Shown here: positions 24,241 to 37,102 of the stretch, one piece after another
Numbering within the stretch: the stretch's first letter is position 1
Layout: every line of letters begins with the position of its first letter
Origin: Terfezia claveryi
Taxonomy: Eukaryota; Ascomycota; Pezizomycetes; Pezizales; Pezizaceae
Assembly: GCA_015179025.1 (NCBI GenBank)
Contig: WHUX01000029.1
Location: 62,001-126,000, forward strand
Direction: 5' to 3'
Length of the DNA stretch: 64,000 bases
Notes under the pieces: model-generated
Databases searched by the model: none
What the model saw: only the letters and a program-made list of their open reading frames with translations
Told to the model about the DNA's origin: nothing
Made by a program: the position numbers and the translations under genes

Positions 24241-26637
24241 ATGGCAGCTTCTACGCAGCTCTATCCTCAGGATATTGCTCTGTCAAGGTCACTTTCAGAC
24301 CCTACCAAATTCTGGGGCCCAGAAGCTCATAAACTCACATGGGCTAAACCGCCTTCCTGTGTGCTCGAAGAAAGCCCCGTGAAAGATGGCCGCAAGTATT
24401 GGAAGTGGTTTCCGAACGGCGAGATCTCCACAACTTACAATTGTCTTACACGACATGTCAATGCCGGGTTTGGTGAACAGACTGCGATTATTTGGGACTC
24501 CCCAGTTACAGATACATACAACCACCGGACATCATATGCTCAACTGTTGAAAGATGTTCAAGTGTTGGCCGGGGTTTTACGGGGAATGGGTGTTAAGAAG
24601 GGAAGTTGTGTGCTAGTTTATAGTAGGTCCCTTTTCTTAGGCTTTAATCGTCTTCTAATCAAGCATACAGTGCCCATGATTCCTCCTGCTTTGACCGCCA
24701 TGTATGCAACTTCCCATCTTGGGGCGATTCACAGCGTCGTATTTGGTGGATTTGCTCCTGTAGAATGTGCCAAGCGGATAGCAAGTGCCCAGCCGGAGGT
24801 CATCCTTACTGCTAGTTGCGGTATTGAAGGCGGCATAGGCAAGAGAAAAGTGATCCCTTACCTCCCCCTCATTCGAGAGGCAGTCCAGCTCTCTGGATTG
24901 AAGGGAAAAGGCTGCAAACTCTTGGTTTGGCAACGGCCCCAACATGTTGAGGTACTACAAAATGGAGAGAGAGATTGGAAAGCAACGATGGAGGCAGTTC
25001 AGCGCAGGTGGAGCTCTAGTGCTGGCAATGAAAAGGAAAACATGGTTTTAAGATATCAACAGGAGGGCAAGAAAATTCTAGCCGTTATGAAACAACATTC
25101 AACTTTTCCAGAGGATGAATGGGTCCCGGTGATTGATGGCGTACCAGTTGGCAGCAACGACCCTCTGTATACTATCTATACCAGCGGTATGGCCTCTCAC
25201 CGCCGAATCCCACAAGGAGGCTAATGGCGTGCAGGTACCACTGGGATGCCTAAGGGCGTCGTACGTGAGGCAGCGGGCCATGCTGTTGGGTTGAATATGC
25301 AAATCAAATACCTATTCGGCATCAACGCCGGAGATGTAATCTTTACAGCTTCTGATATTGGTAGAATTATTCTTCGTGCAATTAAATGTGGTAGCTAACT
25401 TTGCCTAGGTTGGGTTGTTGGCCACTCCTACATAGTTTATGCTCCGCTTCTCGCTCGTGCCACCACTATCCTCTTTGAAGGGAAGCCCGTCGGTACGCCA
25501 TCAGCTGATACTTTCTGGCGCATTGTTTCGGATTATCAAGTCAATATTCTGTTCACCGCTCCCACCGCCCTTCGTGCAATTCGTCGGGAAGATCCTATGG
25601 GCGATGTTTTTTTCAAAAAGCGTAATCTTCGTTCTTTGCAAGGGCTTTTCCTTGCCGGTGAAAGAAGTGAGGCAAGTATTATTGAATTATATCAGAAACT
25701 GTTGAGTGAATTCTGCGCCCCGAGGGCATTGGTGGTAGACAATTGGTGGAGCACTGAGAGCGGAAGTCCTATAACCGGTATTGCTCTAGGGTTGGATGGA
25801 CCAAGCATTCCGATAAAACCTGGGAGCGCAGGCAAGCCTATGCCGGGTTGGGAAGTCAGGGCAGTTGACGACGATGGAAGAGGTGAGAATTTCAGTCGGT
25901 GTATCAAGTTCATCCTCTGTTAACGCCTATATAGAGGTCAAGCGAGGTGAAATGGGGAATATCGTTCTTGGGATGCCGCTATCGCCAACCGGCTTCAGGA
26001 CTTTATGGAAAGACGATAATAGGTTCAAGACTGGGTATTTAGACAGATTTAATGGTGCTTGGTTAGACACCGGAGACGCCGGGATGGTGGATGAGCAGGT
26101 GACAATTCTTCGCATCCGCCACCTTTTTAGAGGATTTCTAAGAAATTTATTAAATAGGGATATGTGTATATAATGTCCCGCACGGACGATGTTATCAACG
26201 TCGCCGCTCACCGCTTCAGCACCGGCAGCATTGAGCAGGCGATAATGTGCCATCCCCTCGTGGCCGAGTGCTGTGTAATTGGGATGCCCGATTCACTGAA
26301 AGGGCATGTTCCATTCGCTTTCGTCCACCTTAATGCTTCCGCTGCATCCATCACACCTGAAACTCTCTTCTCAGAGATTAATACCCTAGTACGTGCGCAA
26401 ATCGGTGCGATTGCTAGTCTGGGCGGCGTCATTCAAGGGAACAGAATTATTCCAAAAACGAGGTCGGGGAAAATCTTGCGAAGAGTTGTGAGGGAGCTGG
26501 TTGAGAATGCGAGCTCAGGTGATCTAGATAAGAGTGTTGGGATTCCGCCAACCGTTGAGGACGCAGAAGTGATAGAACGATCTAAATTGGCAGTAAAAAA
26601 CTATTTCTCGAACAGGCTGCAGAAGGCGAAGCTGTAG
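24241..26637 (+). CDS. acetyl/propionyl-CoA synthetase-like AMP-forming ligase
   Basis: Adenylates a short-chain carboxylate with ATP and transfers it to CoA. Six exons in phase: 24241-24622, 24671-25186, 25235-25360, 25409-25882, 25935-26098, 26158-26637; 713 aa. The first ATG upstream of the conserved FWGPEAHKLTW is at 24241. Conserved points: DPLYTIYTSG joined by splicing to TTGMPKGVVRE (P-loop), WWSTESGSPITG, WLDTGDAG, the hinge/adenine region SRTDDVINVAAHRFSTGSIE, and the C-terminal TRSGKILRR whose lysine is the usual catalytic and acetylatable residue. Order and length match ACSS3/PrpE-type enzymes better than cytosolic acetyl-CoA synthetase Acs1; fungal members are linked to propionate or acetate use. 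No clear mitochondrial presequence is visible. Five introns of only 48-59 nt. Confidence 0.9.
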
Positions 26638-28786
26638 AGGATAGAAGAAGATGTGAGCCTCAATCCTGCAACGGCCAAAGCTACTATTCTAACTCGAGTT
26701 CAAGCTCCAGAACACATGTGCCAATCGATTTTCCCATGCTCATTTCTGTTTTTTTGTTTCGCCTATGCGTTTTCACATACATGACCTTCTGTCCCAATGT
26801 ACTTCCTACTCCACATATTGCGTCAAAAAGGAATTGTTCTTGTGATACGCTCCGGCCTTTTGTACCCGCTGTCCCGTTCTAATATAGTGAGCAATCTGTG
26901 CCAATTATTGATAACTACTCGGCCACTATTTTTGGCAAATATGGAAGGATATGCAAGAGGCGAAGAAGGGGCAGCAAAAAATTAGGTAACTCCAATGTTA
27001 TCCAGTCCTGAGAAGCGGAGGTGTTTGAGATGGAAGATACGTGGGACATGATAGTTCAACAGGACTATGGTACGTGTCCAACCCCTTCTTCCCCTCGGGT
27101 TTTATGTCGTGTTCGAATAGAGGTGATGACACAGCACAAGGGTGTGTCAAAGGTGTGTGTCCAGGCAGACATGCTCACTTGGCGGATACAGGCTTCGAGG
27201 TTGATCTTCCCCTTTGGCCTGAGAAAAAACCAATCGTATCCCGGTTTTGGATCACATATCATACCCTTCCCGTGAGTGTAGGATAGTTTTCTTCAGGAGT
27301 ACATGCCAGGGAAAAGGGTGTAGAAGGCGGAAGATCGAATGATTCCTTGTATATTCTCAACCACAACCTGCTCTCCCACACTACATCCCACCTTCTGAAG
27401 ACCGTCTGTCTGGGGATACTAACCTTTGCATTTTCAGTTGCTATTGTTAGATCGAAAAACTCGAACTTACAAGGGACAGGAAGAAATAAGGGGGCTGTAT
27501 GTTGGGGAAGAGGGACGTAACCGGTGACGGGAACCACAGCGTTGGGAGGGGTTGGAGATGAAATTTCTCTACCCTCTTTGATCCTGCAGAAACAAATCTC
27601 GGAAGAAACAGCCAGCCAAGTTGTCATCGTGGCTGGCTGGCGTCTATGCAGCTAAGGGATACAAATGAACCATCACTCAGGAGGGTGGTATGAAATAGTA
27701 GGATCCCGTGGAGTTGGTGCTACTTAATTCACGCCTTGCCCGGGAGTCAGGATCGAGGATCGAAGAAACAAATAAATTTAACGAGCCCAATTATTTCCCT
27801 AAATTCCCTCGTAAGGAGAATAAGCAGACAAGGGGTAACACATAAAACTGGGCCCAAGATTTTAGAAGGCTTTTCGATGAAGCCCCAGAAGGCTTGGGCA
27901 AGGTGAAAGAGGGGGGGGGGGAGGAGGGGTTAATGCTCGTATTCGGATGATCACAATAAGCAACAGTCCCTGAAGAGAATCATGCTTACATTGTTGGAAC
28001 CAATATCGACAGAGGACAAGTGCATATTATTCCGCATAAGTTGCGCGACCAAACCGATACAGCCCTAGACTTTGTTTATGGAACCTAATTCGTTGGTTGC
28101 GCAGCCTTATTTCGGCTTCAGCTACTTTGGGGACGCAAATAATTACTGCCTAACGCATCAGACATGAATTCAGCTCATGGACGTTTCAAAGTACACCATT
28201 CCCACATATTGCAGACCCGGAAACGGAATTTCGTTAAAGTCAGGTTTTGCGGCAATCCAAAATGTTATCAGAATATTAATTTTTTTTTCTTTCCCTACTT
28301 CAGGGCCAGTACATGCACACTAAATCCTCCCTGGTATTCTCTCATACAATCAAGCCCTACCATGGCAATAAAAATTATCCAAAACCCATCCATATATCAT
28401 ACAGTCCTTCCTACATAATGTATTTTCCTTTTTATACTGTCTGCCTTTCCAGCGCATATGTAATCCGTAACCTTCAACCCCACTATGCAAGCCCAGTTTC
28501 CATCAAAATAATCATGTCCAGATGAATCGTGAAAAAACGTATCAACATGAATAAACAAAGTAAAAAGGTAATCCAAACAAAGGAAAAATCGATAAACTCC
28601 TGTAAATACCCACGGACGATATAATGACCAAATCCAAGAACCATTCATGAATGCCATTGCCACAAACGAAATAATAGACACCAAGCAATAGATACCAAGC
28701 ACACCGAAGAAACAAAAAGAAACCCAAGAATCAAGAAAAATAAAAGAGAGGGAAAGAGAGAAACGCATAATAATAATAATGCTTCA
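26638..28786. other. 2.1-kb gene-free stretch
   Basis: A 122-codon minus frame at 27259-27627 has no recognisable feature. A G-run occurs near 27911-27922 and a T-run near 28279. This separates the 3' ends of two convergent genes; no RNA gene or element seen. Confidence 0.55.
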
Positions 28787-31104
28787 TCATCGGACCTCTA
28801 CGTTGAGGCCGGCATCTAAGGCTGCATTGGCCCTCTGCATGGTCCAAAAATCAAGATCACTGACAAAATTATCGCCACCCATGCTGGCTCGGACTTCCCA
28901 CTCGGTGTTCATCATCATCTCATCCTTACAGAGGATATTAGAGCCGTCATATACCATGAGGCACCGTCTTTTAGTGACCATCTGTTCTGGAGAGCAGCCC
29001 CAGCCAGGTGGGAAATTCTTCCTCTTTTTCCCCCCCCTTCGTGCACGTGGCTTACTGCCATCTCGAGCTGTGATTTTACTAACTCTATATCTACGATAAG
29101 TCAGTACAGCTATCGCTCTAATATTAGAGGGAAACTCTTACCTAACGCCACGCTTGATTGTAGTCTTAGAAACAGCAGTCTTGGACCTTGTGGAGGGCGT
29201 TCTTCCAAGTCCATTCGGCTTCAAGAGCTGCTTTGTTGCACTGCGCCCCAAAGTCCAGGTCTCATCCTTCTCGTCCTTGTCTTCGGCGTCTTCTTCCGCG
29301 TCACCAAGCTCCTCATCGTCATCGTCATCCTCATCTTCGGGCTTTTCTTCGCTCTCTGACGACTTGGAGCGTCGTCCTTTCCAAGGAGATACAAGAGAAT
29401 CTTGGATATCTTCCAATTTGATCTGGCTCAGATTCATCTCGTTATAAGCTGCAGCAGGCTCTTCCTGAACAACTTTACTATAAACGCAATCATCCAAATG
29501 CTCATAGAATTGCTGTGCAGTGGAGAAGGTTCCACTACAAGTGGAACATTTTCCAGTGCCCTGGAAGTCGCCAAAGCGATCAGTTGGGCGCCCAGAACTC
29601 GGGGACCGTTGGGCTTGAGCAGACGAGGGAGTGCTGGTCTTCTTTCTACCGTTTGGTGGTGTCTGTTCGACGTTGTGTACAGACATCAAATGCCTCTTGA
29701 AGACATCTGCCCTATTAAAGGACTTCTCGGCTGGAGAGCCGGCGCATGGACAGAAGCCGCAGACCATAGTACCCTTGTAGTGTGTGAGTGTATGGCGTTG
29801 GCAATCATATTTCCGAGCAAAACCTTTCTTCGAATACTCGCAGGTAGCAATAGGACACTTTTCAGGTCTTTCCAATTTATGCGTTAGAAGATGGGCCCTG
29901 TGGAGTAATTAGTACATCCCCCAACCAAGTAACTTAGAGGATATACTGCATACCTCATGTCTCTGAAAGTCTTCGAACACTCGGGACATACTGCATCTCG
30001 TCCTGTTGGGAGTTGCTGGGCAATGGGGCTAGATGGGGAAGGCATCCTCAATGAGTCGTCAGAGCTATCTAAGTAAGGCGACTTTGAGCCACGACTGGAA
30101 CTAGTGCTCTTTATTGAATCACGCCGAGGTGGTTGGTATGGAAATGACAGTTGACTTCTTCCGGATGTAAATGGGGATGAGCGTCCGGTAGTCTTCTTTC
30201 GAGAGATGGTTGGGGAAGGGGGGTTCGAAGACAGGCGAGGCGAGGTAGGAGACAAGTGAGGTGAAGCCAGTGGAGAAGCAGGCTCCTCCAAAATAGTATG
30301 TTGTGGGGAGGTATTTGTGAGCTGCTGGGGATCTAATGGAGCAGTTAGTGTGCACCCAGAAATGAATTCTTGTTGAGGAATTGAGTTTAACCTACTGATG
30401 AACCAGTAGCCTTGTCCCTGTTCTTGATTTTCTACAGAGTCAGAAACTCTTCCGTTCCACGAATCCGGATCCTCGTTGATACTGTAAGGACTGCCCCGTG
30501 TAGAGCTCTTAGAACTACCAAGGCTACCTAGCGCAGATTTAATGCTGCTAGTTCCCTCGAAGCCACCAATAGAAGTAGCCGGGGATGTACTTGGAGTTGA
30601 TCTGTAGTGGCCGGATTCTAGAGAAATTCCGATAGGAAAGGTTGGGGTTTGGATCAGGAATCTAGGGCTCTCGTCGATAGATGCTGTGAGAGTAGGGTCT
30701 TCAGCTGTTGATGTTGTAAATATGTTACCAATCGTTCGAGGAATGTTGAATGGCGAATGAAAACCGTACGAGTCTACGTTCGCCGGTAGACAGAAACCCT
30801 GTGATTGGTATGCTCCTTCGGATGAGTCTGACAGAGAGTAGAAGCCTGGTAGAATTGTCTTGCTATTTTGGGTGCTTGGATCGGACTGTAATTGATCAAG
30901 CGAGTCCTCTGCACTCAGCATTGCTGTATAATCCACTTCTGACGCTGTCGATCTGGCATCATAGAAGATTTCACCAGTAGATGTATTAAATTGTGTTTGG
31001 GAGTACTGGTGAGGGTATAAGCTGCTGTCCTCAACAATCGGATATAATATGAAATCGTTGTGCTCCGTATCGCTGGCTATCGACCCTTCGTTTACGTGAG
31101 CCAT
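28787..31104 (-). CDS. C2H2 zinc-finger protein, 736 aa
   Basis: Likely nuclear regulator. Exons 31104-29954, 29897-29142, 29090-28787 join in phase. The first ATG in frame is at 31104 (GACATGGCT). Residues 1-365 are Ser/Pro/Thr-rich and disordered. Finger 1 spans the first intron (CPECSKTF...HLLTH); finger 2 is CPIATCEY...CQRHTLTH; a third, spaced unusually, is CGFCPCAG...FKRHLMSVH; a further CSTCSGTF...HLDDC is CCHC-like. An Asp/Glu-rich tract (EDEDDDDDEE) follows at ~560-590, then basic segments (TIKRGVRYRVSK, KPRARRGGKKRKNFPPGW) and a conserved-looking end (MVYDGSN...FWTMQRANAALDAGLNVEVR). The G-run of eight at the GGKK codons keeps the frame. The architecture recurs in ascomycetes; target genes unknown. 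Confidence 0.88.
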
Positions 31105-34100
31105 GTCTGCAGTATGGACCTTCAAGTAAGGTTCAGAACCAGCTGATGGTGAGGCTAGGTGTCAAGGTATCTCTCGGTAAAGTGGTTATAATGTTTTGGT
31201 TCAGCTTCCACTGGATTTGATGTCGCTACTTTGGGTGTAGTAGCGGCCGAGTATCGTGCTCCAATATACTGGAAAAAAAAGAGGGAAGTTAGCCCTGCGA
31301 GGCAGCAGTTAAATATATAAGAGGGTATACAGACGAACTGACAGGGGCCGGGATCGGAGTGGAAGGAGGGGTGGAGGCCATGGGAATAATGATGGTGGGA
31401 CGTACCTTTTGCCGGGTTCTCTTCGAGCTGGGGTGCTCAATGGCAGTGCTGTACGTGAATTGGCCCACTTTGTCCGCAAAAAAATCCAACAACGACGAAC
31501 CGGGAAAGGGGATCTGGAAGTCACGATTGGGATAATAAATAAATAATAGAGAAGAGAGCTTCCCGGCTCTGTTGATTCAGGAATCCAAGCTACCTGTTAT
31601 CTTGCAATTGACAGGCGCAGGCACTATACCGCGCGAAGGCTGTGCCTGTTGCGCTCCCAAGGTTATTTTTGCAGCGAGACAGAGCCTCACAGGATCCAGT
31701 GCTAATGCGCAGCAATGCCACTCAAAGCCTCTGTGAAATGTACGTGCAATAGGCTAGAATACTTGTATGCGAACAATGACGCCTGCTGCAACCATGCGAC
31801 AGCTCGAGTTCTTGGTGCCGAGGGAGAGTCGCGGGCTCGTGAAGCTTTACAGGTCGGTTAACAAGAAACCTTTGGCAGAGAAGGAAGGTTTTGGAATCCC
31901 GGCAATCTGGTTCGAATCCAGTAGATCTAAAGGTAACGCATTCGGTCGAAGCTTGTTTTGCTGCTCCTCTTATCACTGTAGCTAATGGGGGTGGCAGACC
32001 TTTATTTATGGAATCAAGTATCAACCCCATAACCTACAACTCCTGTACTCAACCAGGAGGCTACCTAGAGTAAACTCATGGCCAGGGGAAAATTGAGGGC
32101 GGTCTGTTGCAATGCATATTTCTCACAGCTACGGCAACCTAATGAACTGGAATTAAGTATGTACTGGATATCCTGGTGATCCTATCTACTTAGATGACGT
32201 ACTCTTCAATTGATATCTCAACTGATGGCTTCCTGGCAGAGCAGTCAAAATATTTCATGGGTTGAAATCTCCCTCCGTTCCCTCAATCTCACATGGGCAA
32301 GCTTAGGCTGCATGGGCCTTAATTTCTCCCCGGAAAGGTTGTCATACATTACAGTCAGCATTGTCTTACTCGTCTCACATACCCTTAATACCCTTAAACT
32401 TTGAGATGTTCCCCTCCCCAACAACTCCACCCACCACCACTTGTTACATGTACACCAACCATCATCCAGGATGCATTAATGAACCCAAACGCATCTTTCC
32501 CCATGTGAATCAGGACAAATAGAACCTCTTCCACGTTCCCTTCCCCTGGGACAGAAAGCCCTCAAAAGGAACATGGCTTGCAAAAAAAGTAAAAAAGCAA
32601 TTGCCACTCGTTTCTGCCCTATCGCATCCCGAATATTTGACACTGTTACCTACAGACTTCGGCTTTCCCCGCTTAGGCTTGTAGGGCTTTCGCCTTCCGC
32701 CTAAATGGGTGCCATCGTGCACTCCGCCCATCTTTACCTATTAAACTACATAATTGATGTCGGAAATGCCAGAGAGTTTTTCAAGTTCGGTTTCTTGCAT
32801 GTCCCTCACAAGCGACAGGGCTGCTGGGGACCCCCTACTTAGATTACTGAAAAGGTATTCAATCCCTTGCAGTTTGCATGGATATGCTCGCCGTTCCTTT
32901 TAAATCTTACTTCATAGGCCACTGGTAATGGTTTCTACTCTACTATACTTTAATAACATGCAATTAATAGACATTTGCTAATTAAGCTTATGCTGAGGCG
33001 CAATTAGAGTAAGATGGCTATTCACAATTGCAGTTCATAGGTTAAACCTCTCTATGTGTGCAGCCCACAGGAGCCATGGATATTCAAAAGAAGTTGAGTA
33101 TAGTATCGAATATAGGTATATGGAAATGATCAGGAATAAGACAATTTGTAGGGTTTCGGCTTCCCTTCTATCTAATATATCTATCTATTTGGCTAAGTTA
33201 GCACATGGTATCGCCACAAACACATACCCGTGCCAACCCTGTTCGTGAACAAGATTGGCAATAGGCCTCGGATAATTGCTTTTCTTTGTGTAAGACGAGA
33301 TTTGTAACGCCCAATTACAAGACCCAAAGCCGATTATGCCAGGAGGCAGCCGACAATTTGCGTTTGCCGCTGGGGTCCTAGTATCAGGCAACAAATCAAA
33401 TTTTTGTGCTCCTTTGATAATCATGAATGTCGGGTGGGCAGGTACCGCCAATTGATACAAAGTACCCTACATGCAGCTAAATCAAGAAAGCTCTAGTTCA
33501 CCTGCAGTACGAACGTCGACTCTCACCGGTTTGGACATTTGCAAACATCAGGTCAGTTTGTAGGTACAACAAGTCGACATGGTTTTCATAGAAGATACAC
33601 GGCAAGGTTCGCCGCATAGGATCCATATTAGTGATTCCAACTGACACGTAGGATACCATCCTGATCAGCCACGGATGGCTTCGATTTAGAGGAGCTATGT
33701 CGTTACCAACTTCAAAGGTAAGGTTGCAGAGTCATGCGGGTGATGGAATAATAATAATTAGCCACAAAGCAGGCACTCGAGTACAATGAATCTAAGGTAA
33801 TCACACTATTAGCCTGCTAGAGATCGTCTATAGTAACTTTGAATCCTGTGAATCCGGGGGATTCACTGCCACACAAAAATACATGGGTCTGCCATGAGAC
33901 AGGTCTGGGGTCACTCACGTGTTGAACGGATCACAGGTCACTATTCTCCCAGCCAGCGATCATATTCCCTAAATAGAAAGATGCATCGAGCTAGGGCATT
34001 CGTCCTCTTTCTATGATATATATTTATCGACCAATAAAGCCCCTTTCACTCGGCCTCGAATTTGGTATTGAGGGTGGCTTAGTTTGACCCTTCAGGAATT

Positions 34101-36414
34101 CGAGGGAGCACTCAGAGCAAAGGTAAATGAAGGCACTGCAAATAGGGTGAATGGAGCAATCTGTACGATCCAGCTTGCCAGATAGGTTTAGGCATCAAAG
34201 TCGGCGGCATTTGCCGTCGAGGGTTTAATTTTATCCCTGTGTAACATACCCAGATTAGTGTAACATTATTGTTTTTCAAGGTTACACGGGCTCCTCTACA
34301 ACAAGAGACAGAGCCACTGAGAAACTTGTTTGAGGCTACCGTCCTATTTCAATTTCGTACCACAAGATCTATGGCGCCAACCCAACACCACGCACAATGA
34401 GATTTACAAGTGGAATTAGGTACGCTTAAAGCTTCTGGTTCCAATCAGAGTTCCATGTTCAGTCCACATCCCGCCTGCCTCAATTCCCCTGGTTTGAACA
34501 AGATGTAAGCCACATACACACCTCGATTGCAATCTAGTTCCATCCTGTATTTTAGGTAGTCTCGCCTATAGCCATTCCCACCTATACATACTGTATGCAG
34601 CGCATTGCATTTTTCTCCAGCCAGGGGCTTGACTTACCTATATCGCCGTGTCAGTGCTCATTTATCACAAGACACCTTTTGGGGTGGCTGCAGGGGTGTT
34701 ATCAGTTGTCCCTCTGAGCCCATGGCATCACACAACCTTCTTGTCACAAGGTACGGACAGGGGTTCCATAGAGGCAAGTGTGCCTGTATATAACTTAACA
34801 CAGAAGAATCTCTCATTAACCAAATTTAGTAATCTCGAGCAGCCACTTTAATGTTCTGTTACGGTTGTGCCTGAGAATATATATTTCAACCCTGTCTGCA
34901 ACAGGATGAGTGAATCATCTGGACGTCGATGCACGTTTCTTCGGCGCCTGAGTGGGTGATTTTGTAGTTCGTAAGGTTGAGAGTACCTATGTACGGGCAT
35001 CGGTACTTGGGAGTTAGGTCGAGTCAGCATATTGAACCCCTTTTCCACTGCCTATAATTTAGAAATATTCGAAATGATCGAAGGCCTCTCACGTCACACC
35101 AAGTATTAATCAGGCCCGGATGAGGTCAGGTGAAAGGACTATCTTGCCACGCCTATACTCGAGCTACCCCTGTTACATACCCAAGGCAGTTAAAACTAAA
35201 ACGGATCATATAGTGCGCTTACGTGTAACTGAAAGAATATCGCGAGTTGCACGTGATGCCTGTAGGCACCAATGCATAAGGGTGACTAGCCCCGGGCCTC
35301 GGGGGGTCTCCGTGAGTTTATCTCATGCCGAAACAATGAACCAGACGATTGGCTACATGCATATGGTACAACATAAAGTTCCTTGCGGACATTTCTTATA
35401 AATGTACTTCGACTCACAAAAATGCTGTCAAAGTAAACTCAATTCAAAAAAGTCAGGACATATCTAGTTTCACAACAGTTACACATACAAAACAAGCCAG
35501 ACTAACAAAACACTAAAGTCGGTTGGAGGGCGACGTCTTGACTACTTAAGTCTCTACAAGAGGCTAGTGCTACTTAAGTATGTACGTATTAATGGACGAA
35601 CTATGCAGTGCAACCAGACTAGTGCAACCAGGCTTACGCACTAATCTGGTTGCAGTTGCATGTGACTGCCTAAAGAAGTAGTCTGGTTGGCACAACACCC
35701 TCTATAGGAGGCTAAAGCAGGTACCCCCAGTCTAGTAGCTAACCTAGTCTGGTTGGCACGACCCCTCCTCGGTGTCTAGGCAAACCTGGCACCCAGTGGT
35801 TACACCTGTACTTCCTGCCTATTGCATGTAGGATTTTAAGTCACGTGGTGGTTGAAAGTTTCCAAACATCTCCGATTGAAGTTACATCATACCGGCTATA
35901 GAGCGGGAGCATTTAAGATTCGAATTCAGGCTCCATGATGTATACCATTATTCCAAGGTCTCCGAACGTAAACCCTACGGCCTTGTGGTTAACGTTGATA
36001 CCCCAGCTGCTTATTGCCCTAACATACTAAGCCAGCATGGGCATGCCCTAGACCAAACAGAACTAATCATACTTACAGTCATTATGTACGTCAAGGCCCG
36101 GTGGAAGGTGTCCTAGATCGGTTATCATTGCGTTTTCAGCCCTATGGACGCAATCCAGCGCTAGCTACGCACCTATGATCAATGTCAAGCTTAAGGCATG
36201 CTTCTTTGACGTGAAGATTCTCCCAAACCTAGGAGCCGAGTATACGTGAGGCGAGCATATAACTAGTGCCATGATGCTCTTCAGGAGTAAGCAGTAAAAT
36301 TTTGGCACGCCTAAACCTTCCCAAAGCTGATGCAACCTGTAGTATGAGGAAGTACTTGGTTGAGTGATTCCTCACCGACTACCGGGTGCCAACCAGACTA
36401 GACTACCGGTATTA
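31105..36414. other. 5.3-kb gene desert, left part
   Basis: The first ~450 bases likely hold the 5' leader and promoter of the zinc-finger gene. Beyond that, open frames are short and unrelated on both strands. Motifs of the TAGTCTGGTTGGCAC family appear near 35617-35770 and 36387. No intact gene or RNA gene recognised. Confidence 0.55.
35600..35775. repeat. second cluster of TAGTCTGGTTGGCAC-type motifs
   Basis: Within 175 bases: GTGCAACCAGACTA, TGCAACCAGG, TAATCTGGTTGCA, TAGTCTGGTTGGCACAACACCCTC and TAGTCTGGTTGGCACGACCCCTCC. Copies occur in both orientations; the first three are partly palindromic. Confidence 0.7.
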
Positions 36415-37102
36415 CTGTATTATCTCGAGAAACTCGCTAGCGCGAACAGAGGTGTCAGAATAACCGAAGCATGGCAATGCACATTCTGCTTCTACATTAT
36501 GCAGCGAACCTATACTGCAGTATCATAAGAACGTGATATCTATCTAGGGAGGAGCTGTGGGGGAGGTAATAGTATGTAAATAATCTTCAATGACCGAGTT
36601 GTATTAAATACATCAGAATCATCATCCTTATCACCATCCTTTGGAAGTCGATGATGTTCTAAGAAACATTAAGACTTCTATCCTTTTCTCTCTTGAGTAG
36701 CTGCTTTGTATTCTTTGAATAGGCCCTCGAACCTTATATACTCGATTTTCCAAACTCTTAGGCTTAGGTCCAGGTCGCTGTTTTGCCTTTGCTCGTGGCG
36801 TAGCAGGATCGACTTTCGAGTACCAGGTAGGTGCTGTAAAATATTGGTATCAGACACTGATATAGGCTACAAAATTCGCCTATGTCTTGGTGGTGACCCT
36901 AAATTACAAATAGGCTTAAGCATAAAACTAAATGGATGAACTTCATTCTGGTATTTGAGTTTGCTATCTACATCTTCTGCCTTCGATGAGGTTGATTGCT
37001 CAATATGTCGGTATGCGGCCCTTTGCCTTCTTGAGCATAACCCTCCACTTTGCATGCTTTAGCGACTGTGTTCACGCTAGCGAGTTTCTCGAGATAATAC
37101 GG
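36415..37102 (-). mobile_element. internally deleted Tc1/mariner-like element with TIRs
   Basis: Ends are inverted repeats of ~38 bp: left CTGTATTATCTCGAGAAACT..., right complement CCGTATTATCTCGAGAAACT..., continuing through CGCTAGCG(C/T)GAAC with few differences. The dinucleotide TA flanks both ends (36413-36414, 37103-37104), as expected for Tc1/mariner/pogo insertion. Inside, the minus strand at ~36700-36800 reads KQRPGPKPKSLENRVYKVRG followed by IQSSYSRE, which I recognise as the N-terminal part of fungal Tc1/mariner-type transposases. The DDE catalytic part is missing: at 688 bp this is a non-autonomous derivative with stops. Confidence 0.78.

Noticed and set aside
27259..27627. 122-codon minus-strand ORF
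   Set aside because: Composition and context give no support; in the 3' flanks of two convergent genes.
29020..29042. Apparent frameshift at the homopolymer run in the zinc-finger gene
   Set aside because: Careful counting gives eight Gs on the coding strand, which keeps the frame; no frameshift.
31880..31930. tRNA-like T arm CTGGTTCGAATCCAG on the plus strand
   Set aside because: No matching acceptor strand, D arm or anticodon arm upstream within 100 bases; the stem has only four good pairs.
32510..32731. 73-codon minus ORF with basic KPYKPKRGKPK stretch
   Set aside because: Unique, short, no start context, embedded in a decayed region; likely chance.
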